Part shown: positions 7,608 through 13,866 of the stretch, piece by piece
How positions within the stretch are numbered: position 1 is the stretch's first letter
Layout of the letters: each line of letters opens with the position of its first letter
From: an uncultured Lachnospiraceae bacterium
Lineage (GTDB): Bacteria; Bacillota; Clostridia; Lachnospirales; Lachnospiraceae
Assembly (NCBI GenBank): GCA_910585935.1
Contig: CAJUHN010000082.1
Location: 1-13,866, forward strand
Length of the DNA stretch: 13,866 nt
Reading direction: 5' to 3'
Program-made: the position numbers and the translations under genes
The notes under the pieces: generated by a model
What the model was told of the DNA's origin: nothing
Database searches by the model: none
Seen by the model: only the letters and a program-made list of their open reading frames with translations

Positions 7608-7612
7608 CTCCC
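7608..7612 (-). promoter_or_regulatory. Ribosome binding site that fixes the rpoC start
   Basis: GGGAG on the minus strand lies 8 nt upstream of the ATG at 7597-7599. The alternative in-frame GTG begins at 7608, inside this site, leaving no spacer. This excludes the longer reading by three codons. Confidence 0.8.
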
Positions 7613-7617
7613 TTTCT

Positions 7618-10600
7618 TTACTCTTCTTCGTCATCTGCAAGCTCATCGACTCCGAAGAAATCATCATCATCCATATCCATATCGATATCGTCTTCGTCAT
7701 CCTCTTCCTCTTCTTCTATATCAATAAGCTCATCATCATCAAATTTCTTTTCCGAAAAACCTAATCTTTCATAGGATTCTTTTTCTTCATCATATCGCTT
7801 ATCACCTTCTATAATAGCGTGAAGGTCGGTATCACCATAATCTATATTTTCAATCAATTCCACTTCTGTTTCATCTTCTCGCAATACTTTGACATCTAAT
7901 GCTAAAGACTGTAATTCTTTCAATAATACCTTAAAGGATTCTGGTATACCCGGTTCTGGTATATTCTCTCCTTTAATAATCGCTTCATAGGTCTTCACAC
8001 GCCCTACCACGTCATCTGATTTCACTGTTAAAATCTCTTGAAGCGTATAGGATGCTCCATATGCCTCCAAAGCCCAAACTTCCATTTCTCCAAAACGCTG
8101 ACCGCCAAACTGAGCTTTACCTCCTAAAGGCTGCTGAGTCACTAAGGAATAAGGACCTGTAGAACGAGCATGAATCTTATCATCTACTAAATGATGCAGC
8201 TTCAGATAGTGCATATGCCCAATCGTAACAGGACTGTCAAAATATTCTCCTGTTCTTCCATCGCGTAATCTGACTTTTCCATCTCTAGAGATAGGAACAC
8301 CTTTCCAGAGTTTTCTATGCTCTAGATTCTTCTCTAAATATTCCAACACCTCTGGCAATAACTCTTCTTCATGTTTCTCTTTAAATTCTTCCCATTCCAG
8401 ATTCACATAATCATTTGCCAAATCTAAAGTATCCATGATGTCAAATTCGTTCGCACCGTCAAATACTGGTGTTGCGATATTAAATCCCAATGCCTTTGCA
8501 GCAAGACTTAAATGGATTTCTAACACCTGCCCGATATTCATACGAGAAGGCACACCTAACGGATTCAATACGATATCCAGAGGTCTTCCATTTGGCAAAA
8601 ATGGCATATCTTCCACTGGTAAAATTCTAGAAACAACACCCTTATTACCATGACGTCCTGCCATTTTATCACCGACAGAAATCTTTCTCTTTTGTGCGAT
8701 ATAAATACGCACTGTCTGATTCACTCCCGGAGGCAATTCATCTCCATTTTCTCTGGTAAATACTTTGGCATCCACGATAATTCCATATTCTCCATGAGGA
8801 ACTTTTAAAGAGGTATCCCGAACTTCTCTTGCTTTTTCTCCAAAAATCGCACGGAGCAAGCGTTCTTCTGCAGTGAGTTCTGTTTCCCCTTTTGGTGTCA
8901 CCTTTCCTACCAAAATATCCCCAGCCCTCACTTCTGCGCCGATTCTTATAATTCCTCTTTCGTCTAAATCCTTTAACGCCTCATCTCCAACACCGGGCAC
9001 ATCTCTTGTGATCTCTTCTGGTCCTAATTTGGTATCTCTCGCTTCTGTTTCATATTCTTCAATGTGTACAGAAGTGTAAACATCATCCATGACTAATCTT
9101 TCACTTAATAAAACTGCATCTTCATAGTTATAGCCTTCCCATGTCATAAAACCGATCAATGGATTTTTTCCTAATGCAATTTCCCCATTTGAAGTAGAAG
9201 CTCCATCTGCAATAACCTGTCCCTTCTCCACATGTTCTCCTTTGAAAACAATAGGTTTTTGATTATAACAGTTCGATTGATTACTTCTTAAAAACTTGAT
9301 TAATTTATAAGTTTCTCTTGTTCCGTCATCATCATAACGAAGTGTAATTTCTTTAGAAGTAGAACGTTCCACTGTGCCTGCTCTTTTTGCAACCACACAT
9401 ACTCCTGAATCAACTGCCGCCTTGGCTTCAATTCCTGTACCTACAACAGGAGCTTCTGTAGTCAAAAGAGGTACTGCCTGACGCTGCATATTAGATCCCA
9501 TCAAAGCTCGATTCGCATCATCATTTTCCAAGAATGGGATCATAGAAGTAGCAACAGAGAATACCATCTTAGGAGAAACATCCATATAATCTATTTTGGT
9601 TTTTTCAAACTGAGATGTTTCTTCTTTATAACGACCAGAAACCGTATTTTTTATAAAATGTCCATCTTTATCCAGCGCTTCATTCGCCTGTGCTACTATA
9701 AAATTGTCCTCTTCATCTGCTGTCATATATTCCACATAATCTGTTACTCTAGGATTTTTAGGATCGCTTTTGTCTACTTTACGATAAGGAGCTTCTACAA
9801 AACCATACTCATTAATTCTCGCATAACAAGCTAAAGAGTTAATAAGACCGATGTTTGGACCTTCTGGTGTTTCAATCGGACACATTCTTCCATAATGAGT
9901 ATAATGCACATCACGCACCTCGAATCCAGCACGATCTCTGGACAATCCTCCCGGTCCTAATGCGGATAAACGTCTTTTGTGTGTCAATTCTCCTAATGGA
10001 TTATTTTGATCCATAAACTGGGACAACTGAGAACTTCCAAAAAATTCCTTTACAGCCGCTGTCACAGGCTTAATATTAATCAAAGATTGTGGGGATACTC
10101 CGTCTAAATCCTGTGTCGTCATTCTCTCACGAACCACACGTTCCATTCTAGATAAACCGATACGATATTGATTCTGTAATAACTCGCCCACAGCGCGGAT
10201 TCTACGGTTTCCTAAATGATCGATATCATCTGCATTCCCGATTCCCTCTTCCAAATGCATGTTATAATTGATAGAAGCAATAATATCTTCTTTCGTAATA
10301 TGTTTTGGTATTAAATCGGAAATATCACGTCTGATCGCCTCTTTAATCGCTTCTATATCCCCTGCATTTTCATTTAAAATCCCTTCTAAAACAGGATAAT
10401 ATACACTTTCTGTCACTCCCAACAATTCTTTCGGGTTACAGTCCACATACTTTGTGATATCCACCATCATATTAGAAAGTACTTTTACATTTCTTTCCTC
10501 TGCTTGAATCCAAACATAAGGTACAGCAGCATTTTGAATCTCTATCGCTAATTCAAAAGAAACTGTTGTGCCTTTCTCCGCCATCACCTCTCCTGTAGTA

Positions 10601-11502
10601 GGATCGATGACGTCCTCTGCTAATATATGATTTGTAATTCTATTTTTAAAATGAAGTTTTTTATTAAATTTATATCTTCCTACTTTTGCTAAATCATATC
10701 TTCTCGGATCAAAGAACATACTTGTGAGTAAACTCTCTGCACTATCCACTGATAATGGCTCACCCGGACGGATTTTTTTATATAATTCTAAAAGACCATC
10801 CTGATAATTATCAGAAGTGTCTTTTCCAAAACTCGCCAAAATCTTAGGTTCTTCTCCAAATAAATCCAGGATTTCTGCATTAGTTCCATAACCGAGAGCA
10901 CGAATCAAAACAGTAACCGGCACTTTTCTAGTCCGGTCTACACGAACATAAAATACATCATTTGAGTCCGTTTCATACTCTAACCAAGCGCCACGATTCG
11001 GAATCACAGTACAAGAATAAAGAGTTTTACCAATTTTATCGTGCGCTATTCCATAATAAATACCGGGGGAACGAACCAGTTGGCTTACGATAACTCTCTC
11101 CGCACCATTAATTACAAAAGTTCCGGTTGCAGTCATCAGTGGTAAATCACCCATGAAAATCTCATGTTCATTAATTTCATCTTTTTCCTTATTGTAAAGC
11201 CTAACTTTTACTTTTAAAGGTGCTGCATAAGTTGCATCTCTTTCCTTACACTCTTCAATAGAATATTTTACATCATCTTCACACAATGTAAAATCTACAA
11301 ATTCCAAGCTCAGATGTCCACCGTAATCAGCAATCGGAGAGATATCTTCAAAAACTTCCTTGAGACCTTCGTCCAAAAACCACTGATATGAGTCCTTTTG
11401 AATTTCAATTAAATTAGGCATTCCAAGAACCTCTTTTTGTCTTGAATAACTCATACGCATACTTTTGCCGGTTTTAACTGGACGTATTCTATTTTTCTCC
11501 AT
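7618..11502 (-). CDS. rpoB: DNA-directed RNA polymerase subunit beta
   Basis: The beta subunit of RNA polymerase, 1294 residues. The rifamycin-binding region FGSSQLSQFMDQNNPL ... THKRRLSALGPGGL lies at ~488-520 and keeps the residues equivalent to E. coli Q513, D516, H526, R529, S531 and L533 (here Q495, D498, H508, R511, S513, L515), so no known rifamycin-resistance substitution is seen at those sites. CPIETPEGPNIGLINSL follows at ~541. The conserved GDKMAGRHGNKG and GQRFGEMEVWALEAYGA blocks are intact. The last ~41 residues are strikingly acidic (EEEEEDDEDD, DMDMDDDD, ADDEEE), beyond the normal beta C-terminal anchor; I infer a disordered tail. The ATG (11500-11502) has a GGGGTG site 8 nt upstream. 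It has its own promoter and leader hairpin, and rpoC follows after 18 bp. Confidence 0.98.
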   Translation of the reverse strand: MEKNRIRPVKTGKSMRMSYSRQKEVLGMPNLIEIQKDSYQWFLDEGLKEVFEDISPIADYGGHLSLEFVDFTLCEDDVKYSIEECKERDATYAAPLKVKVRLYNKEKDEINEHEIFMGDLPLMTATGTFVINGAERVIVSQLVRSPGIYYGIAHDKIGKTLYSCTVIPNRGAWLEYETDSNDVFYVRVDRTRKVPVTVLIRALGYGTNAEILDLFGEEPKILASFGKDTSDNYQDGLLELYKKIRPGEPLSVDSAESLLTSMFFDPRRYDLAKVGRYKFNKKLHFKNRITNHILAEDVIDPTTGEVMAEKGTTVSFELAIEIQNAAVPYVWIQAEERNVKVLSNMMVDITKYVDCNPKELLGVTESVYYPVLEGILNENAGDIEAIKEAIRRDISDLIPKHITKEDIIASINYNMHLEEGIGNADDIDHLGNRRIRAVGELLQNQYRIGLSRMERVVRERMTTQDLDGVSPQSLINIKPVTAAVKEFFGSSQLSQFMDQNNPLGELTHKRRLSALGPGGLSRDRAGFEVRDVHYTHYGRMCPIETPEGPNIGLINSLACYARINEYGFVEAPYRKVDKSDPKNPRVTDYVEYMTADEEDNFIVAQANEALDKDGHFIKNTVSGRYKEETSQFEKTKIDYMDVSPKMVFSVATSMIPFLENDDANRALMGSNMQRQAVPLLTTEAPVVGTGIEAKAAVDSGVCVVAKRAGTVERSTSKEITLRYDDDGTRETYKLIKFLRSNQSNCYNQKPIVFKGEHVEKGQVIADGASTSNGEIALGKNPLIGFMTWEGYNYEDAVLLSERLVMDDVYTSVHIEEYETEARDTKLGPEEITRDVPGVGDEALKDLDERGIIRIGAEVRAGDILVGKVTPKGETELTAEERLLRAIFGEKAREVRDTSLKVPHGEYGIIVDAKVFTRENGDELPPGVNQTVRIYIAQKRKISVGDKMAGRHGNKGVVSRILPVEDMPFLPNGRPLDIVLNPLGVPSRMNIGQVLEIHLSLAAKALGFNIATPVFDGANEFDIMDTLDLANDYVNLEWEEFKEKHEEELLPEVLEYLEKNLEHRKLWKGVPISRDGKVRLRDGRTGEYFDSPVTIGHMHYLKLHHLVDDKIHARSTGPYSLVTQQPLGGKAQFGGQRFGEMEVWALEAYGASYTLQEILTVKSDDVVGRVKTYEAIIKGENIPEPGIPESFKVLLKELQSLALDVKVLREDETEVELIENIDYGDTDLHAIIEGDKRYDEEKESYERLGFSEKKFDDDELIDIEEEEEDDEDDIDMDMDDDDFFGVDELADDEEE

Positions 11503-11526
11503 TGACGTTTCACCCCTTGTCTTTTT

Positions 11527-11566
11527 ATAAAAAACCTATCATATATCATTTATATACATAATAGGT
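11527..11566 (-). terminator. Terminator-like hairpin in the rpoB leader, possible attenuator
   Basis: On the minus strand ACCTATTATGTAT and ATATATGATAGGT form a 13-bp stem (two G-U pairs) around a 7-nt loop (11534-11566), directly followed by a run of T's. It lies between the rpoB promoter (11594-11622) and the rpoB start codon, starting about 20 nt after the likely transcription start. Upstream GGTGATATATACC could pair with the left arm as a weak competing hairpin. The stem is AT-rich, so termination strength is uncertain. It may instead be a partial terminator, a 5' stabilising structure or a pausing site. Confidence 0.55.
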
Positions 11567-11593
11567 ATATATCACCATAATAATGCATTTTTT

Positions 11594-11622
11594 ATGCTAA
11601 CACAAGTTTTTCCGTCTGTCAA
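11594..11622 (-). promoter_or_regulatory. Sigma-A-type promoter for rpoBC
   Basis: The minus strand has TTGACA (11617-11622), a 17-bp spacer and TAGCAT (11594-11599), the latter preceded by TGT, an extended -10 element. The -35 box is a perfect consensus. Transcription would start near 11587, giving a leader of about 85 nt before rpoB. It lies downstream of the rplL terminator, so rpoBC can be expressed independently of rplJL. Confidence 0.8.
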
Positions 11623-11694
11623 GAAAAATTTTACAAAATTTTCTTGAATAAAAATTGTGAAGGGGTTTTTTAAAGAATTAGAGGAAGGTTCATA

Positions 11695-11835
11695 TTTTGA
11701 GGAAGATCTCCCCCTACCAGCCGCGCTCTCGCTCCGTTCCAGACATAGCGGTACTAAATTCGCCGAACCCTTATGGGTTCGCTCATTAAGTGCCGACGTC
11801 TTCCAAGGGTCTGTCTGGGGAGATCTTCCTCAAAA
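11695..11835 (-). repeat. Copy 5 of the 15-nt-cassette palindromic repeat, inside the rplL-rpoB spacer
   Basis: The cassettes are TTTTGAGGAAGATCT (11695-11709) and AGATCTTCCTCAAAA (11821-11835); all 15 bases pair and pairing continues for four C-G pairs inward (19-bp perfect arm). This copy lacks the GC anchors, the TTCCAA/TTGGAA inner edges and the TAGTTT outer flank, so it is the most divergent at its ends. The core is well preserved: the GNRA loop (minus strand GC-GAGA-GC), the apical hairpin CGAACCC/GGGTTCG, CACTTAATGAG and GAATTTAGTACCG. It sits between the rplL terminator and the rpoB promoter, with its GNRA strand in the direction of the operon. Confidence 0.88.
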
Positions 11836-11942
11836 CATTACTTTATTGAAATGGGTGTAGTTACATTTTTCATAGAAAAATTAAAGCTAATATGTTGTTT
11901 TAATAATATTTAATAGCATATTTCCTTTATCTGAGTTTGTAC

Positions 11943-11986
11943 AAAAAAAGAGAATAGATAATATATACTATCTACCCTCTTTTTTA
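11943..11986 (-). terminator. Intrinsic terminator after rplL
   Basis: On the minus strand AAAAAAGAGGGTAGATA and TATCTATTCTCTTTTTTT form a long stem, two G-U pairs closing the middle, ended by seven T's. It starts about 10 bp after the rplL stop codon. The A-rich other side gives a T run on the plus strand as well. In many bacteria the rplL-rpoB junction carries a partial terminator that lowers rpoBC output relative to ribosomal proteins; here a separate rpoB promoter follows. Confidence 0.85.
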
Positions 11987-11995
11987 ACTTCATAA

Positions 11996-12358
11996 TTATT
12001 TTAAAGTAACTTTTGCTCCAACTTCTTCTAATTTCTTCTTTAATTCTTCTGCTTCTGCTTTAGATACACCAGTTTTTACCATCTTAGGAGCGTTATCAAC
12101 TACTTCTTTTGCTTCTTTTAAGCCTAAACCTGTAGCTTCACGAACTACTTTAATAACTTTAACTTTTTCAGCACCGATTTCTGTTAATTCTACATCGAAT
12201 TCATCTTTTTCTTCTGCTGCTTCTCCTGCATTAGATGCTACAGCTACTACACCTGCTGCTGCGGATACACCAAATTCTTCTTCACAAGCTTTTACTAAAT
12301 CATTTAATTCTAATACGGTAAGACCTTTAATAATTTCAATAATTTCTGCGGTTGTCAT
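11996..12358 (-). CDS. rplL: Large ribosomal subunit protein bL12 (L7/L12)
   Basis: This 120-residue protein has the normal bL12 length and layout: an N-terminal dimerisation helix region (MTTAEIIEIIKGLTVLELNDLV, up to about residue 30), a flexible Ala/Gly/Glu hinge (~33-52, SAAAGVVAVASNAGEAAEEK), and the globular C-terminal domain with VKVIKVVREATGLGLKEAK, which contacts translation GTPases. Dimers of bL12 bind the C-terminal helix of L10, encoded just upstream. The ATG is preceded by a weak GGG site 9 nt upstream, unusually poor for such a highly expressed gene. The 185-bp gap after rplJ is also longer than usual; it is AT-rich and contains a possible internal promoter (TTCACT, 18 bp, TATAAA) of low certainty. 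A strong terminator follows. Confidence 0.98.
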   Translation of the reverse strand: MTTAEIIEIIKGLTVLELNDLVKACEEEFGVSAAAGVVAVASNAGEAAEEKDEFDVELTEIGAEKVKVIKVVREATGLGLKEAKEVVDNAPKMVKTGVSKAEAEELKKKLEEVGAKVTLK

Positions 12359-12543
12359 ACTTTATTACCCACTACTTATTTCAATCCACTTCTAACTTCC
12401 CGACTATCCATCTATAATATTTATATTTTTATGCAATTTTATCAGTGAATCTCTCAGTAGTTTTTTCCTTTCTTTCTATTTTTTTAGTTTTATTTATTCC
12501 TAGTTTCCAATTCTTATCTTCTTGATTAATCGTGTTCAAAAAA

Positions 12544-13041
12544 TTATGCTGTTGCTGTTCCATCTTTTTCTGCAATTTCTTTGATAACACGAGCAAAACT
12601 TGCAATTGGAGATTGAATACTTCCAAGGAATTTGGAAAGCAATTCTTCTCTGGAAGGAATTGTTGCGATAACCTTAATTCCTTTCTCATCATAATAAGTT
12701 CCATCTACAACACCAGCTTTTAATTGTAATGCTTCTGCTGTTTTAGAGAAATTGAATAAAATTTTTGCTGGAGCAGTCACATCTTCCTTAGAAATTGCGA
12801 TTGCAGTAGGTCCTTCTAAATGAGGAGCTAAACATTCAAATTTTGTTCCTTTAATTGCAAAATTAATCATGGTATTCTTATAAACTCTATATACAACACC
12901 AGCTTCTCTTAACTGTTTACGAAGATTTGTATCTTGTTCTACAGTAAGACCACGATAATCTACAACTACTGCTGTTTTTGCACCATCAAGTAATTCAGAA
13001 ATCTCCTTTACGATTGGCTGTTTTATTTCCAATTTCGCCAT
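12544..13041 (-). CDS. rplJ: Large ribosomal subunit protein uL10
   Basis: This 165-residue protein is the stalk base protein that binds 23S rRNA and carries bL12 dimers on its C-terminal helix. The family pattern is clear: AKLEIKQPIVKEISELL at the start, AVVVDYRGLTVEQ, LRKQLREAGVVYRVYKNTM (~40-58), LEGPTAIAIS, and the C-terminal alpha helix with SIQSPIASFARVIKEIAEK. The start is the ATG at 13039-13041, 8 nt after GGAGG (13050-13054). A GTG three codons earlier lies inside the Shine-Dalgarno sequence and is rejected. In this family L10, with L12, represses its own mRNA by binding the leader, and that leader is visible upstream. No frameshift or truncation is seen. Confidence 0.97.
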   Translation of the reverse strand: MAKLEIKQPIVKEISELLDGAKTAVVVDYRGLTVEQDTNLRKQLREAGVVYRVYKNTMINFAIKGTKFECLAPHLEGPTAIAISKEDVTAPAKILFNFSKTAEALQLKAGVVDGTYYDEKGIKVIATIPSREELLSKFLGSIQSPIASFARVIKEIAEKDGTATA

Positions 13042-13047
13042 ATGGTA

Positions 13048-13056
13048 CACCTCCTT
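13048..13056 (-). promoter_or_regulatory. Ribosome binding site that fixes the rplJ start
   Basis: AAGGAGGTG on the minus strand is a near-perfect Shine-Dalgarno sequence. Its last three bases are the alternative in-frame GTG codon, so translation must begin at the ATG at 13039-13041. Confidence 0.85.
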
Positions 13057-13077
13057 ATAGATTTTTATTCTGCCACT

Positions 13078-13107
13078 AAAAAAACCTCTCGCTTCACGCA
13101 GAGAGGC
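13078..13107 (-). terminator. Leader terminator (attenuator) upstream of rplJ
   Basis: On the minus strand CCTCTC and GAGAGG form a stem around TGCGTGAAGC, where an inner GC/GC pair can extend it, followed by seven T's. It lies between the rplJ promoter and start codon. In Bacillus subtilis the L10-L12 complex represses rplJL by promoting termination at a leader terminator, and the layout here is the same. Confidence 0.85.
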
Positions 13108-13236
13108 TCTATAAGTCTATTTTAATAAGTTCACATTTCTTATTTCAATTCTTATAAGACCTCGGCAGGCGTTTTCTCCTTATGCCCGAAATATCTTTCT
13201 ATTTCTAGCACCTGCTGTCTACGGCAGATTTCATAC
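13108..13236 (-). ncRNA. L10 leader, autoregulatory 5' UTR of rplJL
   Basis: The leader RNA contains the L10 binding fold: CTGCCGTAGACAGCAGG (complement of 13211-13227) forms CTGC/GCAG, and GCAGG pairs with CCTGC from CGCCTGCCGAGG (complement near 13160-13171). An inner AGAAATA/TATTTC stem lies between them. The GUAGACAGCAGG and CCUGCCGAGG elements match the Firmicutes L10 leader as I know it. A stretch with repeated CTTAT motifs links it to the terminator at 13078-13107. By family knowledge, L10-L12 binding switches the leader to the terminated form when L10 is in excess. Confidence 0.85.
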
Positions 13237-13242
13237 TCAAGT

Positions 13243-13271
13243 ACTATAACATTATTTTTCAATACTGTCAA
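13243..13271 (-). promoter_or_regulatory. Sigma-A promoter for rplJL
   Basis: The minus strand has a perfect TTGACA (13266-13271), a 17-bp spacer and TATAGT (13243-13248). An A-rich stretch lies just upstream. Transcription should begin near 13236, giving a leader of about 195 nt before rplJ. rplK and rplA are not in the window. Confidence 0.9.
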
Positions 13272-13363
13272 GCTCTTTTTTCATCTTCCTTCCATAAGGA
13301 TTCTAAAAAAATCATATCCTCATTATCTAAAATAAGATTGTAACCACATTGTTTTAAAAGGTT

Positions 13364-13540
13364 GGTTCGCTAAGACAGGGACGTATTCCAACGAAGCCGC
13401 GCTCTCGCTCCGTTCCAGACGTGGTGATACTAAATTCGCAAATCCCGCTTCTTGCGGGTTTGCTTATTAAGTACCAACGTCTTCCAAGGGGCTTCTTTTG
13501 GAATACGTCCCTGTCTTAGCTAGTTTGTTAGCTATTCTAG
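13364..13540 (-). repeat. Copy 6 of the 15-nt-cassette palindromic repeat, upstream of the rplJ promoter
   Basis: The unit proper is 13369-13520 (152 bp): GC, cassette TAAGACAGGGACGTA (13371-13385), TTCCAA, core, TTGGAA (13498-13503), cassette TACGTCCCTGTCTTA (13504-13518), GC. All 15 cassette bases pair, giving a perfect 23-bp arm. The core has GAAGCC/GGCTTC, a GC-GAGA-GC loop and an apical CAAACCC/GGATTTG hairpin with extra GC pairs. The inner stem is TGGTACT/AGTATCA where other copies have CGGCACT/AGTACCG, a C-G to T-A change that keeps pairing. Outer flanks GGTTC and TAGTTTGTTAGCTATTCTAG match those of the copy at 3688-3839. Confidence 0.92.
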
Positions 13541-13798
13541 AAAATTAAAACATGTTGAATCATACATATTTTATTATTTTAACCCGATTCATATATCCAC
13601 TAAATACTAAAAAATTAAAAGTCACTTCTAACAAAATAACTTTTACTATACTATAATTATATAGTTCCAATATCCTCTAAAAAATCCATATTTTCTATAA
13701 AAAAGTTCTTTTCCTTTATAAAACATAAACAACTACTATCGTTTATTATCATAACTATAGTAGCCATCGCACCTCACAAACTCAGCTCCTCTCCTCTG
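13541..13798. other. AT-rich intergenic stretch with no gene seen
   Basis: Very AT-rich sequence with stops in all frames. I found no ORF with a ribosome binding site, no terminator and no tRNA-like fold. It separates two repeat copies in opposite orientation. Confidence 0.55.
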
Positions 13799-13800
13799 CT

Positions 13801-13866
13801 ACAAACTAGCGCAGGAACGCACCTATTCCAAAAGAAGCCCCTTGGAAGACGTCGGCACTTAATGAG
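13801..13866 (+). repeat. Partial copy 7 of the palindromic repeat, cut by the window end
   Basis: The conserved flank ACAAACTA, the anchor GC (13809-13810), cassette GCAGGAACGCACCTA (13811-13825), TTCCAA (13826-13831), AAGAAGCCCC, then the core up to CACTTAATGAG. The other half lies outside the window. The cassette again has exactly 15 bases between GC and TTCCAA and differs from all other cassettes. Confidence 0.85.

Noticed and set aside
7472..7774. Plus-strand serine-rich frame of 100 codons
   Set aside because: It is antisense to the acidic rpoB tail and the rpoC start; the serine runs are the reverse reading of Asp/Glu codons.
9942..10038. Rifamycin-resistance substitution in rpoB
   Set aside because: The residues equivalent to the main E. 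coli resistance sites are all of the sensitive type.
11695..11835. The repeat as a simple intrinsic terminator
   Set aside because: The arms are not followed by a T run in most copies, and copies lie upstream of promoters and genes as well as downstream.
11657..11860. Plus-strand open frame of 67 codons in the rplL-rpoB spacer
   Set aside because: It lies almost wholly within the palindromic repeat and overlaps the rpoB promoter side. No family is recognisable.
12429..12704. Minus-strand 91-codon frame between and within rplJ and rplL
   Set aside because: Its first part overlaps rplJ in another frame and the rest is lysine-rich AT-rich spacer. There is no ribosome binding site.

Overview
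The window is AT-rich DNA from a low-GC Gram-positive bacterium, most likely a clostridium of the Lachnospiraceae type. This rests on the short Firmicutes-style RpoB and RpoC without the large proteobacterial insertions, strong AGGAGG ribosome binding sites, a Firmicutes-type L10 leader, and a HelD-class helicase. The family assignment is inferred from protein character; no search was run.

All clear genes are on the minus strand, so they are transcribed from the right end to the left. From right to left: an intergenic region with two repeat copies (13272-13866); a consensus promoter, an L10 autoregulatory leader and a leader terminator (13078-13271); rplJ (uL10) and rplL (bL12), followed by an intrinsic terminator (11943-11986); a 493-bp spacer holding one repeat copy, a second consensus promoter and a second leader terminator just before rpoB; rpoB and rpoC, 18 bp apart, ended by an intrinsic terminator at 3892-3937; a 1.3-kb spacer with two repeat copies, an isolated 20-bp perfect hairpin and a doubtful 44-codon ORF; helD; and a 618-bp tail with two more repeat copies.

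The genes form a coherent transcription and translation block. L10 and L12 build the ribosomal stalk that recruits translation GTPases, and RpoB and RpoC are the catalytic subunits of RNA polymerase. HelD is, by family knowledge, a UvrD-like ATPase that removes stalled RNA polymerase from DNA. The DNA suggests separate transcription units for rplJL and rpoBC, each starting from a TTGACA promoter and passing through a leader with a terminator hairpin. For rplJ the leader is a known L10 autoregulation type. For rpoB I do not recognise the leader.

The most unusual content is a dispersed repeat with seven copies or partial copies in 13.9 kb, all between genes. Each copy has a conserved core of roughly 90-120 bp that folds into a multi-stem structure with a GNRA-type loop. 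The core is flanked by a 15-nt segment and its reverse complement. The 15-nt segment differs greatly between copies but is matched, often perfectly, within each copy. In six copies it has invariant edges (GC outside, TTCCAA or a one-base variant inside). I do not recognise this family by name. Both window ends stop at the same place inside a repeat core, which suggests the window is an assembly contig broken at repeats.
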